Shown here in pieces: positions 11,138 through 20,576 of a stretch of DNA of 64,000 nt. Under the pieces are notes generated by a model. The model had not been told where the DNA came from. It ran no database searches and saw only the letters and a list, made by a program, of their open reading frames with translations. This DNA is from Ostrinia nubilalis (Eukaryota; Arthropoda; Insecta; Lepidoptera; Crambidae). A program made the translations under genes and the position numbers. The DNA lies in NCBI RefSeq assembly GCF_963855985.1, contig NC_087119.1, positions 40,001 through 104,000 of the forward strand, written 5' to 3'. The first letter of the stretch is position 1; every line of letters starts with the position of its first letter.

Positions 11138-11885
11138 TACGCTTTCCCGCTTAAACCTCGCAACCGATTTTGATGAAATTTGGCATAGAGATAGTTTGAG
11201 TCCCGGGAAAGAACATAGGATAGTTTTTATCCCGGTTTTTGAAACAGGGACGCGCGCGATAAAGTTTTTCTGTGACAGACAAAATTCCACGCGGGCGAAG
11301 CCGCGGGCGGAAAGCTATAGTTAATATAAATAATTTCCTGTAAAAGTACAAAATTATCTTATCGATAATGTTACCATTTTGTTGTTATTAATATTTGTAT
11401 CTCTCCTGTGGATAAGCACGGCGCGGAGGCCCGTCCTCTTGGAGGGCGTTCATGGGGATACAGATCCAACAGGAAGAGGCCCCTTTGACATTAACTATTG
11501 TAACTAAATACCCCAAAATCTTACCGTACTGGGGACGATCTCGAACGAGGTTTTCTATGGCTTCGACCTGAAATGGAAATCAAAGATGGCTATAATTATT
11601 TAGGTTGTTACTATAGAAAAAAAAGATCCTGGTTACGTTTTAATAAATGCAAGAACTAAAACAACTATAAAATTGGTCTATAAGGGCTTCACCTCTGAAA
11701 ATATTGATTTTTGTTGTATTTTTTTAATTTAATTTAAGTAAGGCATAGTTTTAATGTTTCATTGTTGCATGGAGTTGCTTGGTGACAAACTACCAAAGTA
11801 GGTGTAACATGGAGACGCACCCGCGACGGCCGCGCCGCGCCGCAGCGAGGCGCGCGTCAGCGGCACCGCGCCCTCCGCGCGACAC
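2837..11885 (-). CDS. Unrecognised multi-exon protein (5'-incomplete model, eight exons)
   Basis: Not recognised as a known family. Exons in transcript order: 11885-11821, 11567-11525, 9238-9062, 8737-8539, 4895-4732, 4529-4425, 3263-3226, 3078-2837 (TGA). Each junction has AG/GT (for example TTCCGCAG, GTTTCAG, TTATTGCAG acceptors; GTAAGT donors at 9061 and 3225) and every junction keeps one frame: 343 codons. The protein is Arg/Ser/Pro-rich at first (RKPRSRSSPVR), then a helical stretch (LLSALTELEHRRQLVKQ), a Pro/Ala region with YTLPAHEYLDPKQ, an Arg/Leu-rich helix (RRLVRRLLAELVSSLP), an acidic DDDVYNSFDES segment, a helix (HVRLVLRQLRHIERLNRAL) and a Pro-Ala repeat tail. It looks largely disordered with short helices. 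The first exon must lie beyond 11885 and was not found. Exons are very GC-rich; introns carry many transposons. The weakest junctions are the donors at 4731 (GTTATT) and 4424 (GTACGC). Confidence 0.62.
2880..2955. repeat. GC hexanucleotide repeat inside the last exon
   Basis: Repeated GCGGGC units lie inside coding sequence. On the minus strand they encode an alternating Pro-Ala tract that forms most of the C-terminus of the unrecognised protein. Such a tract is likely to vary in length between individuals. Confidence 0.75.
3181..3218. other. Hairpin next to a splice donor
   Basis: TAAAACAGTTTGAAATA and its complement TATTTCAAACTGTTA flank a short TGTTT-like loop. The hairpin sits a few bases downstream of the GTAAG donor of the 38-base exon (3226-3263) on the minus strand, so it would form in the intron immediately after that microexon. 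Confidence 0.5.
3440..4115 (-). mobile_element. Helitron-like element, reverse orientation
   Basis: Begins ACTAGCGGCCGCCCGCGATT (complement of a GC-rich end plus CTAGT), continues with CGTACGCGTGGATCCCGTT and the CTAACTCCCGTTCCCGTGGG block, and ends around ATTATAAGTATAGATA. At 3875-3965 it contains a segment resembling the TIR element at 44560 (GTCGCGGAAGGTGCGG, TTATTTGATGTTGAGTATA), which looks like a nested insertion. It lies in the intron between exons 4425-4529 and 3226-3263 of the unknown gene. Confidence 0.6.
4271..4389. mobile_element. Short inverted-repeat element (GTTGCACCACCTTA family), copy 2
   Basis: About 119 bases. Left end GAGTTGCACCACCTTATTTT, right end the complement (AAGTTAAGGTGGTGCAACT). 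Internally it matches copy 1 (1198) in the opposite orientation, including GTATGGAGTTTGACAG. It lies 35 bases downstream of the splice donor of exon 4425-4529 and does not disturb the exon. Confidence 0.75.
5690..6035 (+). repeat. Tandem repeat, period 141 bases, about 2.5 copies
   Basis: AAGGGTGGAAAATTGGGG starts at 5690, 5831 and 5972. Units also share TATACGCAATATCTCCGCC and TTTTTTTGTTGAATAGG. Units are almost identical, so amplification is recent. A more diverged unit precedes the array (5560-5660). Confidence 0.9.
6137..6945. repeat. Tandem repeat, period about 155 bases, with an inverted terminal copy
   Basis: Units beginning at GTGCTGTATTCTGACAGAAT recur at 6211, 6367, 6521 and 6677, each with GGCACCAAAGC and ATTTGAGATC. 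At 6783-6930 the unit appears inverted. The outer edges (GGACATCATCCA at 6148 and its complement near 6925) form terminal inverted repeats, so the whole is a TIR element whose left part has expanded in tandem. Confidence 0.8.
7046..7268. mobile_element. Palindromic element with about 50-base arms
   Basis: AAAACCGACTTCAAAAAACC followed by TACACTAAAACGTAGAAAAA on the left is mirrored by TTTTTCTACGTTTTAGTGTA and GGTTTTTTGAAGTCGGTTTT on the right, with a loop of about 115 bases. No coding sequence. Confidence 0.85.
7480..7660 (-). pseudogene. RTE-type LINE fragment (reverse transcriptase C-terminal region)
   Basis: Minus-strand frame reading LNSAAFGKLHNIF, then PQCLKTKVFNQYVLPVM, then FGSETWPL. 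It closely resembles the segment of the larger LINE at 16000-16140 (VMVYGSETWSL). It is a short orphan fragment ending next to the transposase remains. Confidence 0.7.
7661..8538. other. Intron of the unknown gene, no gene seen
   Basis: Part of the intron between exons 8539-8737 and 4732-4895. It is mostly AT-rich unique-looking sequence. A GC-rich patch at 8320-8400 has an open frame on the minus strand (GRGEFDPSNGQVSNF) but no convincing splice sites or frame continuity with the neighbouring exons, so it is probably repeat-derived. Confidence 0.4.
9253..9870 (+). mobile_element. Non-LTR retrotransposon, 5'-truncated, C-terminal reverse-transcriptase tail
   Basis: The plus-strand frame from about 9262 to 9613 reads YREAQVLTVRQLFILKT, then NTLLKKRVFKIPTPS, FASRFGDYVKARIYNK and KIALSKWLLSLDYL, ending in a stop. 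This pattern (aromatic-rich 'tail' after the RT domain, with VLTVRQLF) is seen in insect CR1/Jockey-group LINEs. A 250-base 3' UTR follows, ending AATAAAGAAATATTATTATTATTAT. It inserted 14 bases upstream of the acceptor of exon 9062-9238, in the opposite direction to that gene. The clade is my inference. Confidence 0.65.
9871..10050 (+). repeat. ATT and GGC/GTC microsatellites
   Basis: A (TTA)n tract at 9949-9970 and a GCC/GTC-type trinucleotide tract at 10007-10045 (GGCGGCGGCGTCGTC repeated). The second is very GC-rich in an AT-rich setting. No open frame with splice support runs through either. Confidence 0.7.
10065..10262 (+). mobile_element. Helitron-like element (variant ending GGGTCAGCTAGT)
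   Basis: Starts near TATATATAAAAGAAAGTCGT, contains CTCAAGAACGGCTGAACCGA, TTTAGCTGAAAATTGTCAGG and GACATAGGATACTTTTTATC, and ends GTTCGCCGGGTCAGCTAGT. The sentence-like order is the same as in the longer family (10268, 11064), but the sequence is diverged. Confidence 0.7.
10268..10522 (+). mobile_element. Lep1-like Helitron-like element, copy 1
   Basis: Starts TATACTAATATTATAACG, has a GTCTGTCTGTCT tract, then CCGATTTTGATGAAATTTGG, GACATAGGATAGTTTTTATC and TTTGAAACAGGGACGCGCGC, and ends GCGGGCGGAAAGCTAGT. An A/T-rich start, a 3' CTAGT and no terminal inverted repeats suit a Helitron-like non-autonomous element; resemblance to the lepidopteran Lep1 family is from memory. Confidence 0.75.
10726..10932 (+). 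CDS. Orphan open frame, 68 codons, unrecognised
   Basis: An uninterrupted frame with a moderately balanced composition (APMIVPSAGNLSSLEAHNVV, then FTSAILLEENILSDIIL). It lies between two Helitron-like copies inside the intron of the unknown minus-strand gene. No splice sites, promoter or recognisable domain were found. It could be a fragment of a transposon protein or chance; there is no strong case for a gene. Confidence 0.12.
   Translation: MDCQNASTNAPMIVPSAGNLSSLEAHNVVFAGCRPQLDSNVMKTAIKKFTSAILLEENILSDIILNTY
11064..11313 (+). mobile_element. Lep1-like Helitron-like element, copy 2, with long (TCTG)n tract
   Basis: CCCAACTAATATTATAAATG start, then a TCTG microsatellite at 11094-11136 (about 10 units), CAACCGATTTTGATGAAATT, CCCGGGAAAGAACATAGGAT, and an end at GCGGGCGGAAAGCTA. 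Nearly identical to 30911 and 36908 apart from microsatellite length. Confidence 0.85.
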
Positions 11886-12498
11886 CTGCGGAACCACACA
11901 TTAGGGATTGCTAAACTTGGGGAGCCCTGACTAAACAATAGATCCAAATCATGAAGTGCCGGCGCGTTTCACGATGTGACCGGGCATATCACGATGTGGC
12001 CATTTCACCGATCGGTCGACGACATACACAATTTCACGGGTCATAATAATTGTAATATTCATAATTGTCCATTTTTTTAATATTTAATGATTAGTAGGTA
12101 TATAGACACTATTATAGACAAGGCTACTCGACCCATTCCTTGAAAGTTGAAAGGGGTAATATTAGAGGACTTTATGTCCCTGTATACTACGACTATAAAA
12201 AGATTTCTGCCACGGCATAGGCTGTGATTGCTTTACTAACAATTTGCGTACGAAATACTAAACGAAAGAATGATCTTTTCATCAAGAAGAGGAACTCATA
12301 GAATATAGCTTACTTACAGAAAGTCTGCCGCAATCATTGTGCCCTTAGATTGTAGGTACGTTTATGGAATTTAGATGTTACAGAAATTAATAAAACATTT
12401 CATAATTTTGGTACGATGATAGCTTTTTTAGTTAAATTGTCAGTGATTGTCAGTGTCATGGTGTCATGAGATTTATGATGACCTATAGATGACCCACG

Positions 12499-12640
12499 CT
12501 GAACTGTCCCGCCAAACTCAATGACAGGGGGGCGCTACCATCGTTCAACTATATGGTTTCCAACATGGCAAAAATCGGAGCTAGCGATCCGGTATTGACG
12601 GTGGCGCCCCACTGTCAATGTCATGCATAGGACAGTTCAG
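12499..12640. mobile_element. MITE-like element, GGACAGTTCAG family, copy 1
   Basis: CTGAACTGTCC at the left and GGACAGTTCAG at the right enclose about 140 bases with near-palindromic halves (AATGACAGGGGGGCGCTACC on the left, GGTGGCGCCCCACTGTCAAT on the right). Four more partial or full copies lie in this window. Confidence 0.8.
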
Positions 12641-12658
12641 TATTTTGGAACTATACAT

Positions 12659-12876
12659 TGAACTGTCCCACCAAACACTAAACTCATTGACAGGGAGGGA
12701 GGCGCCACCATCGTTTAACTAAGTTTCCAACACATAGAGGAATTAATTGGTTAGATTCTCTAAGTCCAACATGACAAAAATCCTATACAAAAATCGGGAC
12801 CAGCGATCCGGTACTTTATGATCCGGTATTAATTGATGGTGGCGCCCCCCTGTCAATGTCACTGATGGGACGGTTC
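12659..12876. mobile_element. MITE-like element, GGACAGTTCAG family, copy 2
   Basis: TGAACTGTCCCACCAAACAC at the left, GTCAATGTCACTGATGGGAC at the right. Same internal plan as copy 1 but longer, with GATCCGGTA duplicated in the middle. It directly follows copy 1 with an 18-base spacer. Confidence 0.75.
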
Positions 12877-13739
12877 GTTGTAGCACGGTTGTGTATTTCC
12901 AATATCGACGGCAGAAAGCGATTTTGTCGTATCTCAAAAAGTCCGATTTTACACCAGAGCAAAAAAACGATTTCAAAAATTCATAAATCTTAAATTAAGA
13001 AAGTTAGAAAGCTGAAATTTTACATGTTTTTTCTACTAATTAAACTTTATTTAATAAAGGTGATTGGAATATTCTAGAGTTACTACTTCATTGACTTTTG
13101 ACTAGATACAGCAATTGATTTTTTAATATCGAGCTGCAGAAATGTTGTATCAGGAAGGTAAAATGTATGGCTTATTTAAGTTGACTTCAGTTCCCAGGCA
13201 GCGGATCTGCTGTATCTCAAAGAAACGATAAACTCTACAGGGCTATTTAGCTGTATGGACCTTTTAATGAAATAACTTTCTACATTTGAAATGTTTTATA
13301 TACAATAAGAGTCAGAGATGTGAAAACAATAAAGTACTGTATCTTTTTCTTAACTGTTTTATTTAAATTTTAAGAATGTAATGGCACAAAAAAATCAGTC
13401 TGTTTTTTAATTATAATAATCAGTCCGACAAAAATATTCTTCTTTATTAGTTTATCTCTCTTCTTCATTAATTTTAAGAAGCATACACTTTCTCTTTAAA
13501 AGTTTAACAATCAGCCTGCCATAGTTTTTCTTCTTCATTAGTTTCAACAATCAATCTGCTAAATTCAGTATTAGTTTTTAAACTAAATAAAAATAATCAT
13601 CATGTTACTTTTCCTTCTTTGTTCATTAGTTACATAAATCAGTCTGCTATACTTTCTCTTTATTGCTTGCAACAATCACTTACTTATACTTTGTCCTGAG
13701 GTTTGCCACTTATTATTTTTAAACACGTAAACAACAAGT

Positions 13740-16520
13740 GCCGTGTGGGGGGACGGCCATAAAGAATACTCTTCCCCACCGCCAACAGGAGGCGTGTCGT
13801 AATAGGCGACAAAATCCCTGCAGCACCGGACGAGCAGCAGCGTCTGCGTGCAAAACCTCACAAAAAAAACTGCGATCGCTAACCCGCCTGCCAAGCGTGG
13901 CGATTAAGGCAAAATCCCCTCATGAAGAGACACAAAAAAACACGGCCCCTAGTCCCCGGCGGCCCCACTATCCCGGGCCACGGTAGCGGTCACGGTAACG
14001 GTGGGGCGAGAGGTGCTAAGAATCACCGGGTACCGACAGGCTACCAACCCCAACGACCTCTGGCCCTGGCAACATTTAACACTCGCACGCTGCGGACTGA
14101 CGTGAGGCTCGCCGAACTCGAGGAAGAACTGAGCAGGTTGCGGTGGGATATCGTAGGATTATGCGAAGTCCGAAGAGAGGGGGAGTACACCATAATCCTG
14201 AAATCCGGAAACCTGCTCTATTTCCGGGAGGGCGACCAACAGTCCCAGGGTGGTGTCGGGTTTATCGTCCACAAGTCCCTTGTCAACAACGTGGTCCAGA
14301 TCGAGAGTATTTCGGCGAGGGTAGCGTACCTTATACTCAGAATCACCAAACGGTATTCGCTGAAGGTCATACAGGTATACGCACCGACCACGGAACACCC
14401 CGACGATGAAGTGGAGACTATACCCATTTTACCGTTGTGAAGCTCGAAGGGCGTCGACTGATGAAGTCTACGCTCCGCCCAGCGCCCATCCAACTCCAAA
14501 ACCTTGAAAGCTTTCAGCTCGAGTTGCAAAATCGTTTCGAATGCCTGGGAGACTGCGAAATTGTGGACGAATACAATGACAGGTTCGTGGAAATTGTCCA
14601 AACGACTGGGTCTAAGTTCTTTAAAACCCGTCGTTCAAAAGAAACCAAAAAGATCTCTGACCTCACCAATAAACTTATAGAAGAGAGACGAAACTTGGTT
14701 CTGCAGTCCTCTGAAGATGCTGCTCAGTATCGGCGTCTTAACAGACAGATCTCCAAGTCTTTGACTCGCGACCTACGCCAATTTAATACAGAACGTATTA
14801 AAGAGGCGATTGAGCGTAACAAAGGCTCTAAAGTGTTCGCAAGGGATCTGTCTGTTGGCCAAAGTCAACTGACCAAGCTGAAGACCGAGGATGGCAGAGA
14901 CATCTCGTCGGGGCCTGAGTTATTGGAAGAAGTTGAGAAGTTCTATGGACAATTATACACGAGTGTACTTCCCAAATCTAGCTGAAGACCCAAAAGCTAG
15001 ATTGACCCGACACTACACCGAAGATATCCCGGACGTCAGTCTGTACGAGATTAGAATGGCTCTCAAACTGCTGAAAAACAACAAGGCACCGGGTGATGAT
15101 GGAATCACGGCTGAGCTTCTGAAAGCAGGCGGAACGCCGGTACTAAAGGCTCTTCAGAGGCTGTTCGATTCCGTCATACTTGAGGGAAAAACGCCTACGG
15201 CATGGCACAGAAGCGTGATGAAACTTTTCTTCAAAAAAGACGACAAAACCTTGTTGAAAAATTTATAGACCCATCTCACTTCTGAGCCATGTCTACAAGC
15301 TGTTTTCGAGAGTCATCATGAATCGTCTCGCACGCAGGCTCGACGACTTCCAGCCTCCCGAACAAGCCGGTTTCCGAAAAGGCTTTAGTACCATATACCA
15401 CATACATACGCTACGGCAGATTATAATCAGCCACTTAGGAGTTTGTGGACTATAAAAAAGCCTTCGACTGACCTGGGCAGTGCTACAGTCTCTCCAACGG
15501 TGCCAAATTGACTATAGATACATCGAAGTGCTGAAGGGCTTGTACGAAAACGCCACAATGTCGGTCCGCCTCCAGGATCAGAACTCGAAACTTATCCAGT
15601 TGCAGCGAGGAGTGAGACAGGGAGATGTCATATCTCCGAAACTGTTCACCACCGCCCTGGAAGATGTTTTCAAGCTTCTGGACTGGAGCGGATTCGGCAT
15701 AAATATCAACGGCGAGTATATCACCCACCTTCGTTTCGCGGACGATATCGTAGTCATAGCTGAGACCGTGGAGGACCTAAACACAATGCTCGATGGCCTC
15801 AGTAGAGCCTCTCAACAAGTGGGTCTTAAAATGAACATGGACAAGACAAAAATCATGTCAAATGCCCGTGTTGTACCCACTCCTCTAAAGGTTGGAGACA
15901 CTGCACTCGAAGTTGTTAACAATTATGTATACCTGGGACAAACAGTCCAGTTAGGTAGGGCCAACTTCGAGAAAGAGGTCATCGTCGAATCCAACTCGGC
16001 TAGGCAGCGTTCGGGAAGCTTCGCGAAATTCTCTCGTCCGAAACACCGCAGAGTCTCAAGTCAAAAGTATTTGACCAATGTGTGCTGCCACTAGTTGCCA
16101 GTGATGGTATACGGATCTGAGACGTGGTCGCTTACTATGGGCTTCATAAGAAGGCTCAAAGTCACCCAAAGAGCGATGGAGCGTGCTATGCTCGGAGTTT
16201 CCCTGCGTGATCGAATCAGAAATGAGGAGATCCGTAGGAGAGCAAGAGTGACTGACATAGCCCGCAGAATCGCTAAAATGAAGTGGCAGTGTGCGGGGCA
16301 CATAGCTCGAAGAGCTGATGGCCGCTGGGGCAGGAAAGTTCTGGAGTGGCGACCACGAGCCGGAAGACGTGGCGTGGGCAGGCCTCCCACTAGGTGGACC
16401 GACGATCTGATGAAGGTCGCGGGTGGTGCCTGGATGCGAGCGGCGCAGGACCGGTCTTTGTGGAAATCCTTGGGGGAGGCCTTTGTCCAGCAGTGGACGT
16501 CTTTCGGCTGAAACGAAACA
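13740..16520 (+). pseudogene. RTE-clade LINE (endonuclease-reverse transcriptase), decayed
   Basis: 5' UTR-like GC-rich leader (13740-13920), then an APE-type endonuclease start (ATFNTRTLRTDVRLAELEEE, WDIVGLCEVRR, QGGVGFIVH, VIQVYAPTTEHPDDEVE) that breaks off near 14410, so the C-terminal half of the endonuclease is deleted. The linker follows (14437-14985), then a frameshift into the RT domain (14980-15268: KLLKNNKAPGDDGITAELLK), another frameshift ([29 protein letters not shown]), a damaged stretch near 15440-15480, and 15480-16094 with RQGDVISPKLF and the catalytic FADD box (FADDIVV), then NNYVYLGQ. The C-terminal part (16095-16511) is intact, with YGSETWSL and WKSLGEAFVQQW, and ends in a stop. 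At least four frame breaks: not functional. Confidence 0.85.
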
Positions 16521-17076
16521 ACAAATAAAAATGTAAAATAATATTTATTTTAAGAATTTACAATTCTGCGTTCTCACTATCGGCGCTAACGCACAACTGC
16601 CGCGCAATCAGAATGGCGTATGACGCAGCGGGTGGAGGGGGTTTGATTTGCTAGAGTGACGTATTACTTGCTGTACACAAAACAAGACTCTATTCTAATG
16701 ATGTTAGTAAGATTTTCGCTATTAGATGATACGTTTGAAATGCAGTAACTATTTTATAAGTACTCACGTCAGTTCGGCGCATTTGCTGTATGTTCGACAT
16801 CGTAAGATTTTAAGGCGGCTGAAATGCTGTATCTCCTTTAAAATCAATGTTCGACTCAGGAAAAGAGTGCTGTAACTGTTTAACATACTAGTAGTGTGGT
16901 CGTATCTATTTTATTTTCGAAAGTTGCGATTTTTTGACTAGTTACAGCAATTGGTCAAGTAAATTGTAAAAAAACTGGAAAAAATTCTATGCCGTATCTA
17001 TATTTTTTTTTCATCGTAGAAAGACGATACATACACCATTCGACGCGGCTTTTTTTTCTTAATACAATACAATTAT

Positions 17077-17957
17077 AGCCTGACCAGGAACATAAAAACC
17101 CTGGCATAGAGGCTAGGCGCTTCAATTGCATTTGATAGTGCAACACTGGGTACAGTCGTACCTGTATTAAATTATAGGCTAACTTTATGTATCAGGATTC
17201 AGGATTATAGGCTTATTTAATATTTTCGTAAATTAACAAAAACGTATTATATTATAGATAAACTGGTTTAAATAAATTAAATGAAACCATCAATCGAGCA
17301 AGTGGGATTTTATTATTATTCATCAATAATCAAATTCTGAACTTGAATATTCAACTACAATGTCTGCTCATGAACGCTTCAAACTCGGTACTTCTTTCCC
17401 AATTCCATAAAATTCAATACTTACAAAGTGACAAAAAACTTTAAAATAGGTAGTTGAAACAAACCACAGCTAATTTTCATAGTTGACTGTACTATACGAT
17501 AAACATGTCAGTCAATTTGACAACCCTTGTCGGAAACATTATTCAATGAAAATATTGTCCGAACCCTTAGTATTTCTCTTCGACAAATACTTTAACACAT
17601 TGTGAACCACTTTTCTTTCACGACTATAAAAAGATTTTAGCAATTTAATTCACAAAATCAATTGCGCACATTTAAAATAAAGTTTGTTTACACTTTAACA
17701 GCAATAGACTGACATGCAAGGTGACATGTCAATGAAGTTTTCAATTACTGTTGCCATTAAAAGAAATTAGTACCATTAATTTTCCGCAACATGGCGAGGG
17801 TTTTTATGTTCCTGCCCCCCTAGACAAAACGCACTTTTTGATCGAATCGAAAATCGAATCCGTCAAATTCCATACAAAAAAGGGGCTTTTCGACCACTTT
17901 TCGACTGGTTTGCGATTATAATGGCACTTTGTCTAGACCCACTGGTCAGGCTATAAA
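17077..17957. mobile_element. TIR element with GCCTGACCAGGAACATAAAA ends
   Basis: The left end TAGCCTGACCAGGAACATAA then AAACCCT (17077-17103) is complemented by AGGGTTTTTATGTTCCTG (17798-17815) and TGGTCAGGCTA (17943-17953); the right repeat is split by the MITE at 17819. The interior is AT-rich with no open frame of interest. Confidence 0.65.
17819..17937. mobile_element. Small MITE inserted in the right end of the TIR element
   Basis: CTAGACAAAACGCAC at the left and GGCACTTTGTCTAG at the right enclose about 118 bases containing ATCGAATCGAAAATCGAATC. Removing it rejoins CCTGCC and CACTGGTCAGG into the expected right repeat. Confidence 0.7.
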
Positions 17958-18041
17958 AGTCATTTTAGCCAATTTTTGAGATACGACATTTCCGCTTTCT
18001 GCCGTCGATATACTGAACTGTCCTATCCATGATCCATGATA

Positions 18042-20350
18042 GTCTAAGATCCCGCTATACAAGGACCTTCACCGAGATGCTTATTTGATGAAACATATTT
18101 TATATTCAATTTAACATGTCAATAATTATATTGCTTAAGGGTTGCCTAATAAATTTCAGTCCAGGATATGATTAATTAATCATTAAAAAAAGTTTTATTT
18201 TTAAATATTTCATCGGTTTGATTATTAAACAAACTCCATACCAATCGAAAGTATGAAGTCCATAGAATATGCAAACGTTAGGTTGCCTATTCTTTTCCAG
18301 TCATAACTCTCGGGTTGCCAGGTATAAACAGGTAAATTGATAGAGCATTTTGCATCAGTCTGATAATTTAATCAAATATAAATGAAAATAAAGATTATTT
18401 CATTATGAACACGGTGGTATAGGGTTGCCTGCGAAAAATCAGTCCTGAATGACGGTTGTCGAATTTTGTAAAGTGAAATTAAAACTGAAAGGTGACATTT
18501 TTCGAGTAATTGGCAACATTTGGGAAAGACGAGTTGTATGAGGCGTTCGTGAGTCTTGTCAAGAGGTGTCGCTTGGGTGCAGAAATTTCTCCAGTGTTGC
18601 CATGCTTTCGGAGATTTGGTCCAAAAATGTCGAAAGTGGAAATAACGACTTCCGGTCAAAAATTTGGATGACGCCTCCTGCAAAAGAGTCGTACAAATGA
18701 CATTTGATCATTTTCATCTCGATCACCTGGCAACACTGGCAGCTACGGGGAAAAGTATTTTTTTTTTCGACATGGGTGTCTTTAAAATTAAGGACGGACA
18801 GAAGGAGATATGGCAGAAAAAATCCAAAAATGGGGTTTGGTCGGTTATACGACCCAGATTATGGGAAAAATCCGAAAATTCAGAAAATCAAGATGGCGAC
18901 CGAGTGAGCGGTCATTTTGTAAAAAGTTTCAGATTTCTGATTTTTCAAATGCATTTTTTGGGCAGTTGGCAACATTTGGGAAACTCGAGTTGTATAGAGC
19001 GATTACGTAGTTTGCTAAGGAGTATCGTTTGGAAAAACAACATTTTCCAGTGTTGCCATACTTTGAAAGATTTGGTCAAAACATGTAAAAAATGGAAATA
19101 ACGACTTTTGGTCCAAAATTTGGATGACGCCTCCTGCAAATAGGTCAAACTAATGACATTTGACTATTTTTATCTCGATTACCTGGCAACACTGGCAGTT
19201 ACGGGGCCACAAAATTTTGGGACTTGGGTGGTTTTAAGGAATTGTTTCACGGGATTGGTTTAAGTTAGAAAAAAAGTAAAAATGGGTTTCGGCGCGGAAA
19301 ATGGTCTAGATTAAGTGAAAAATGCAATAAGTATGGCAACACTGGAAAATGTTGTTTTTCCAAACGATACTCCTTAGCAAACTACGTAATCGCTCTATAC
19401 AACTCGAGTTTCCCAAATGTTGCCAACTGCCCAAAAAATGCATTTGAAAAATCAGAAATCTGAAACTTTTTACAAAATGGCCGCTCACTCGGTCGCCATC
19501 TTGATTTTCTGAATTTTCGGATTTTTCCCATAATTTGGGTCGTATAACCGACCAAACCCCATTTTTGGATTTTTTCTGCCGTATCTCCTTCTGTCCGTCC
19601 TTAACTTTAAAGACACCCATGTCGAAAAAAAATACTTTTCCCCGTAGCTGCAAGTGTTGCCAGGTGATCGAGATGAAAATGGTCAAATGTCATTTGTACG
19701 ACCCTTTTGCAGGAGGCGTCATCCAAATTTTTGACCGGAAGTCGTTATTTCCACTTTCGACATTTTTGGACCAAATCTCCGAAAGCATGGCAACACTGGA
19801 GAAATTTCTTCACCCAAGCAACGCCTCTTGACAAGACACACAAACGCCTCATACAACTCGTCTTTCCCAAATGTTGCCAACTACTCGAAAAATGTCACCT
19901 TTCAATTTTAATTTCACTTTACAAAATTCGACAACCGTCATTCAGGACTGATTTTTCGCAGGCAATCCTATACCACCGTGTTCATAATGAAATAATCTTT
20001 ATTTTCATTTATATTTGATTAAATTATCAGACCGATGCAAAATGCTCTATCAATTTACCTGTTTATACCTGGCAACCCGAGAGTTATGACTGGAAAAGAA
20101 TAGGCAACCTAACGTTTGCATATTCTATGGGCTTCATACTTTCGATTGGTATGGAGTTTGTTTAATAATCAAACCGATGAAATATTTAAAAATAAAACTT
20201 TTTTTAATGATTAATTAATCATATCCTGGACTGAAATTTATTAGGCAACCCTTAAGCAATATAATTATTGACATGTTAAATTGAATATAAAATATGTTTC
20301 ATCAAATAAGCATCTCGGTGAAGGTCGTTGTATAGCGGGATCTTATACTA
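18042..20350. repeat. Giant inverted repeat (about 1.02-kb arms, 0.26-kb loop)
   Basis: The left arm (18042-19063) and right arm (19328-20350) are near-perfect complements. Examples: AGATCCCGCTATACAAGGAC at 18049 against the complement at 20330; AATTCGACAACC / GGTTGTCGAATT around 18460 and 19930; GATTACGTAGTTTGCTAAGG at 19000 against 19375. Within each arm an approximately 160-base unit (CAGTGTTGCCAT... GACGCCTCCTGCAAA... CAACACTGGCAG) is tandemly duplicated, the left-arm second copy running into the loop. Outside the arms are pieces of the GGACAGTTCAG MITE. All open frames here are mirror-image shadows with no conserved domain. Confidence 0.9.
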
Positions 20351-20490
20351 TGACATTGACAGCGGGGCGCCACCGTCAATACCTACCGGATCGCTGGTTC
20401 CGATTTTTGCCATGATGGAAACCACGTGGATACCATATAGTTGAACGATGGTAGCGCCCCCCGTCATTGAGTTTGGTGGGACAGTTCAGC
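20350..20490. mobile_element. MITE-like element, GGACAGTTCAG family, copy at foldback edge
   Basis: ACATTGACAGCGGGGCGCCA through GGTGGGACAGTTCAG with CCGGATCGCTGGTTCCGATT inside. The opposite edge of the foldback (18012) begins with CTGAACTGTCCTATCC, the other terminus of the same family, so the foldback sits within or between two copies of this element. Confidence 0.7.
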
Positions 20491-20576
20491 GTTTGCTTCA
20501 GTGTCCTTAAAGATAATCCTACTTCCTATCCTACTATCCTACTTCCTATCCTACTATCCTACTTCCTACTCCGAGG

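Larger units (their letters stand above)
12899..18012. repeat. Block bounded by inverted repeats, containing a LINE
   Basis: CCAATATCGACGGCAGAAAGCG then GTCGTATCTCAAAAA at 12899-12942 is mirrored at 17976-18010 (TTTTTGAGATACGACATT, then CGCTTTCTGCCGTCGATAT). Just inside, ACTAGATACAGCAATTGATT (13094) and ACTAGTTACAGCAATTGGTC (16929) are in the same orientation, and CTGCTGTATCTC-type phrases recur at 13209 and 16829. The block therefore looks like one large TIR element disrupted by the RTE LINE at 13740-16520. Nothing else in 12980-13700 or 16520-17070 is recognisable; 13390-13650 carries a degenerate repeat of CAATCAGTCTGC. Confidence 0.5.

Noticed and set aside
18372..20018. Mirror-image open frames of 100-145 codons on both strands
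   Set aside because: They are the same sequence read from the two arms of the inverted repeat, start in different frames, and show no domain.
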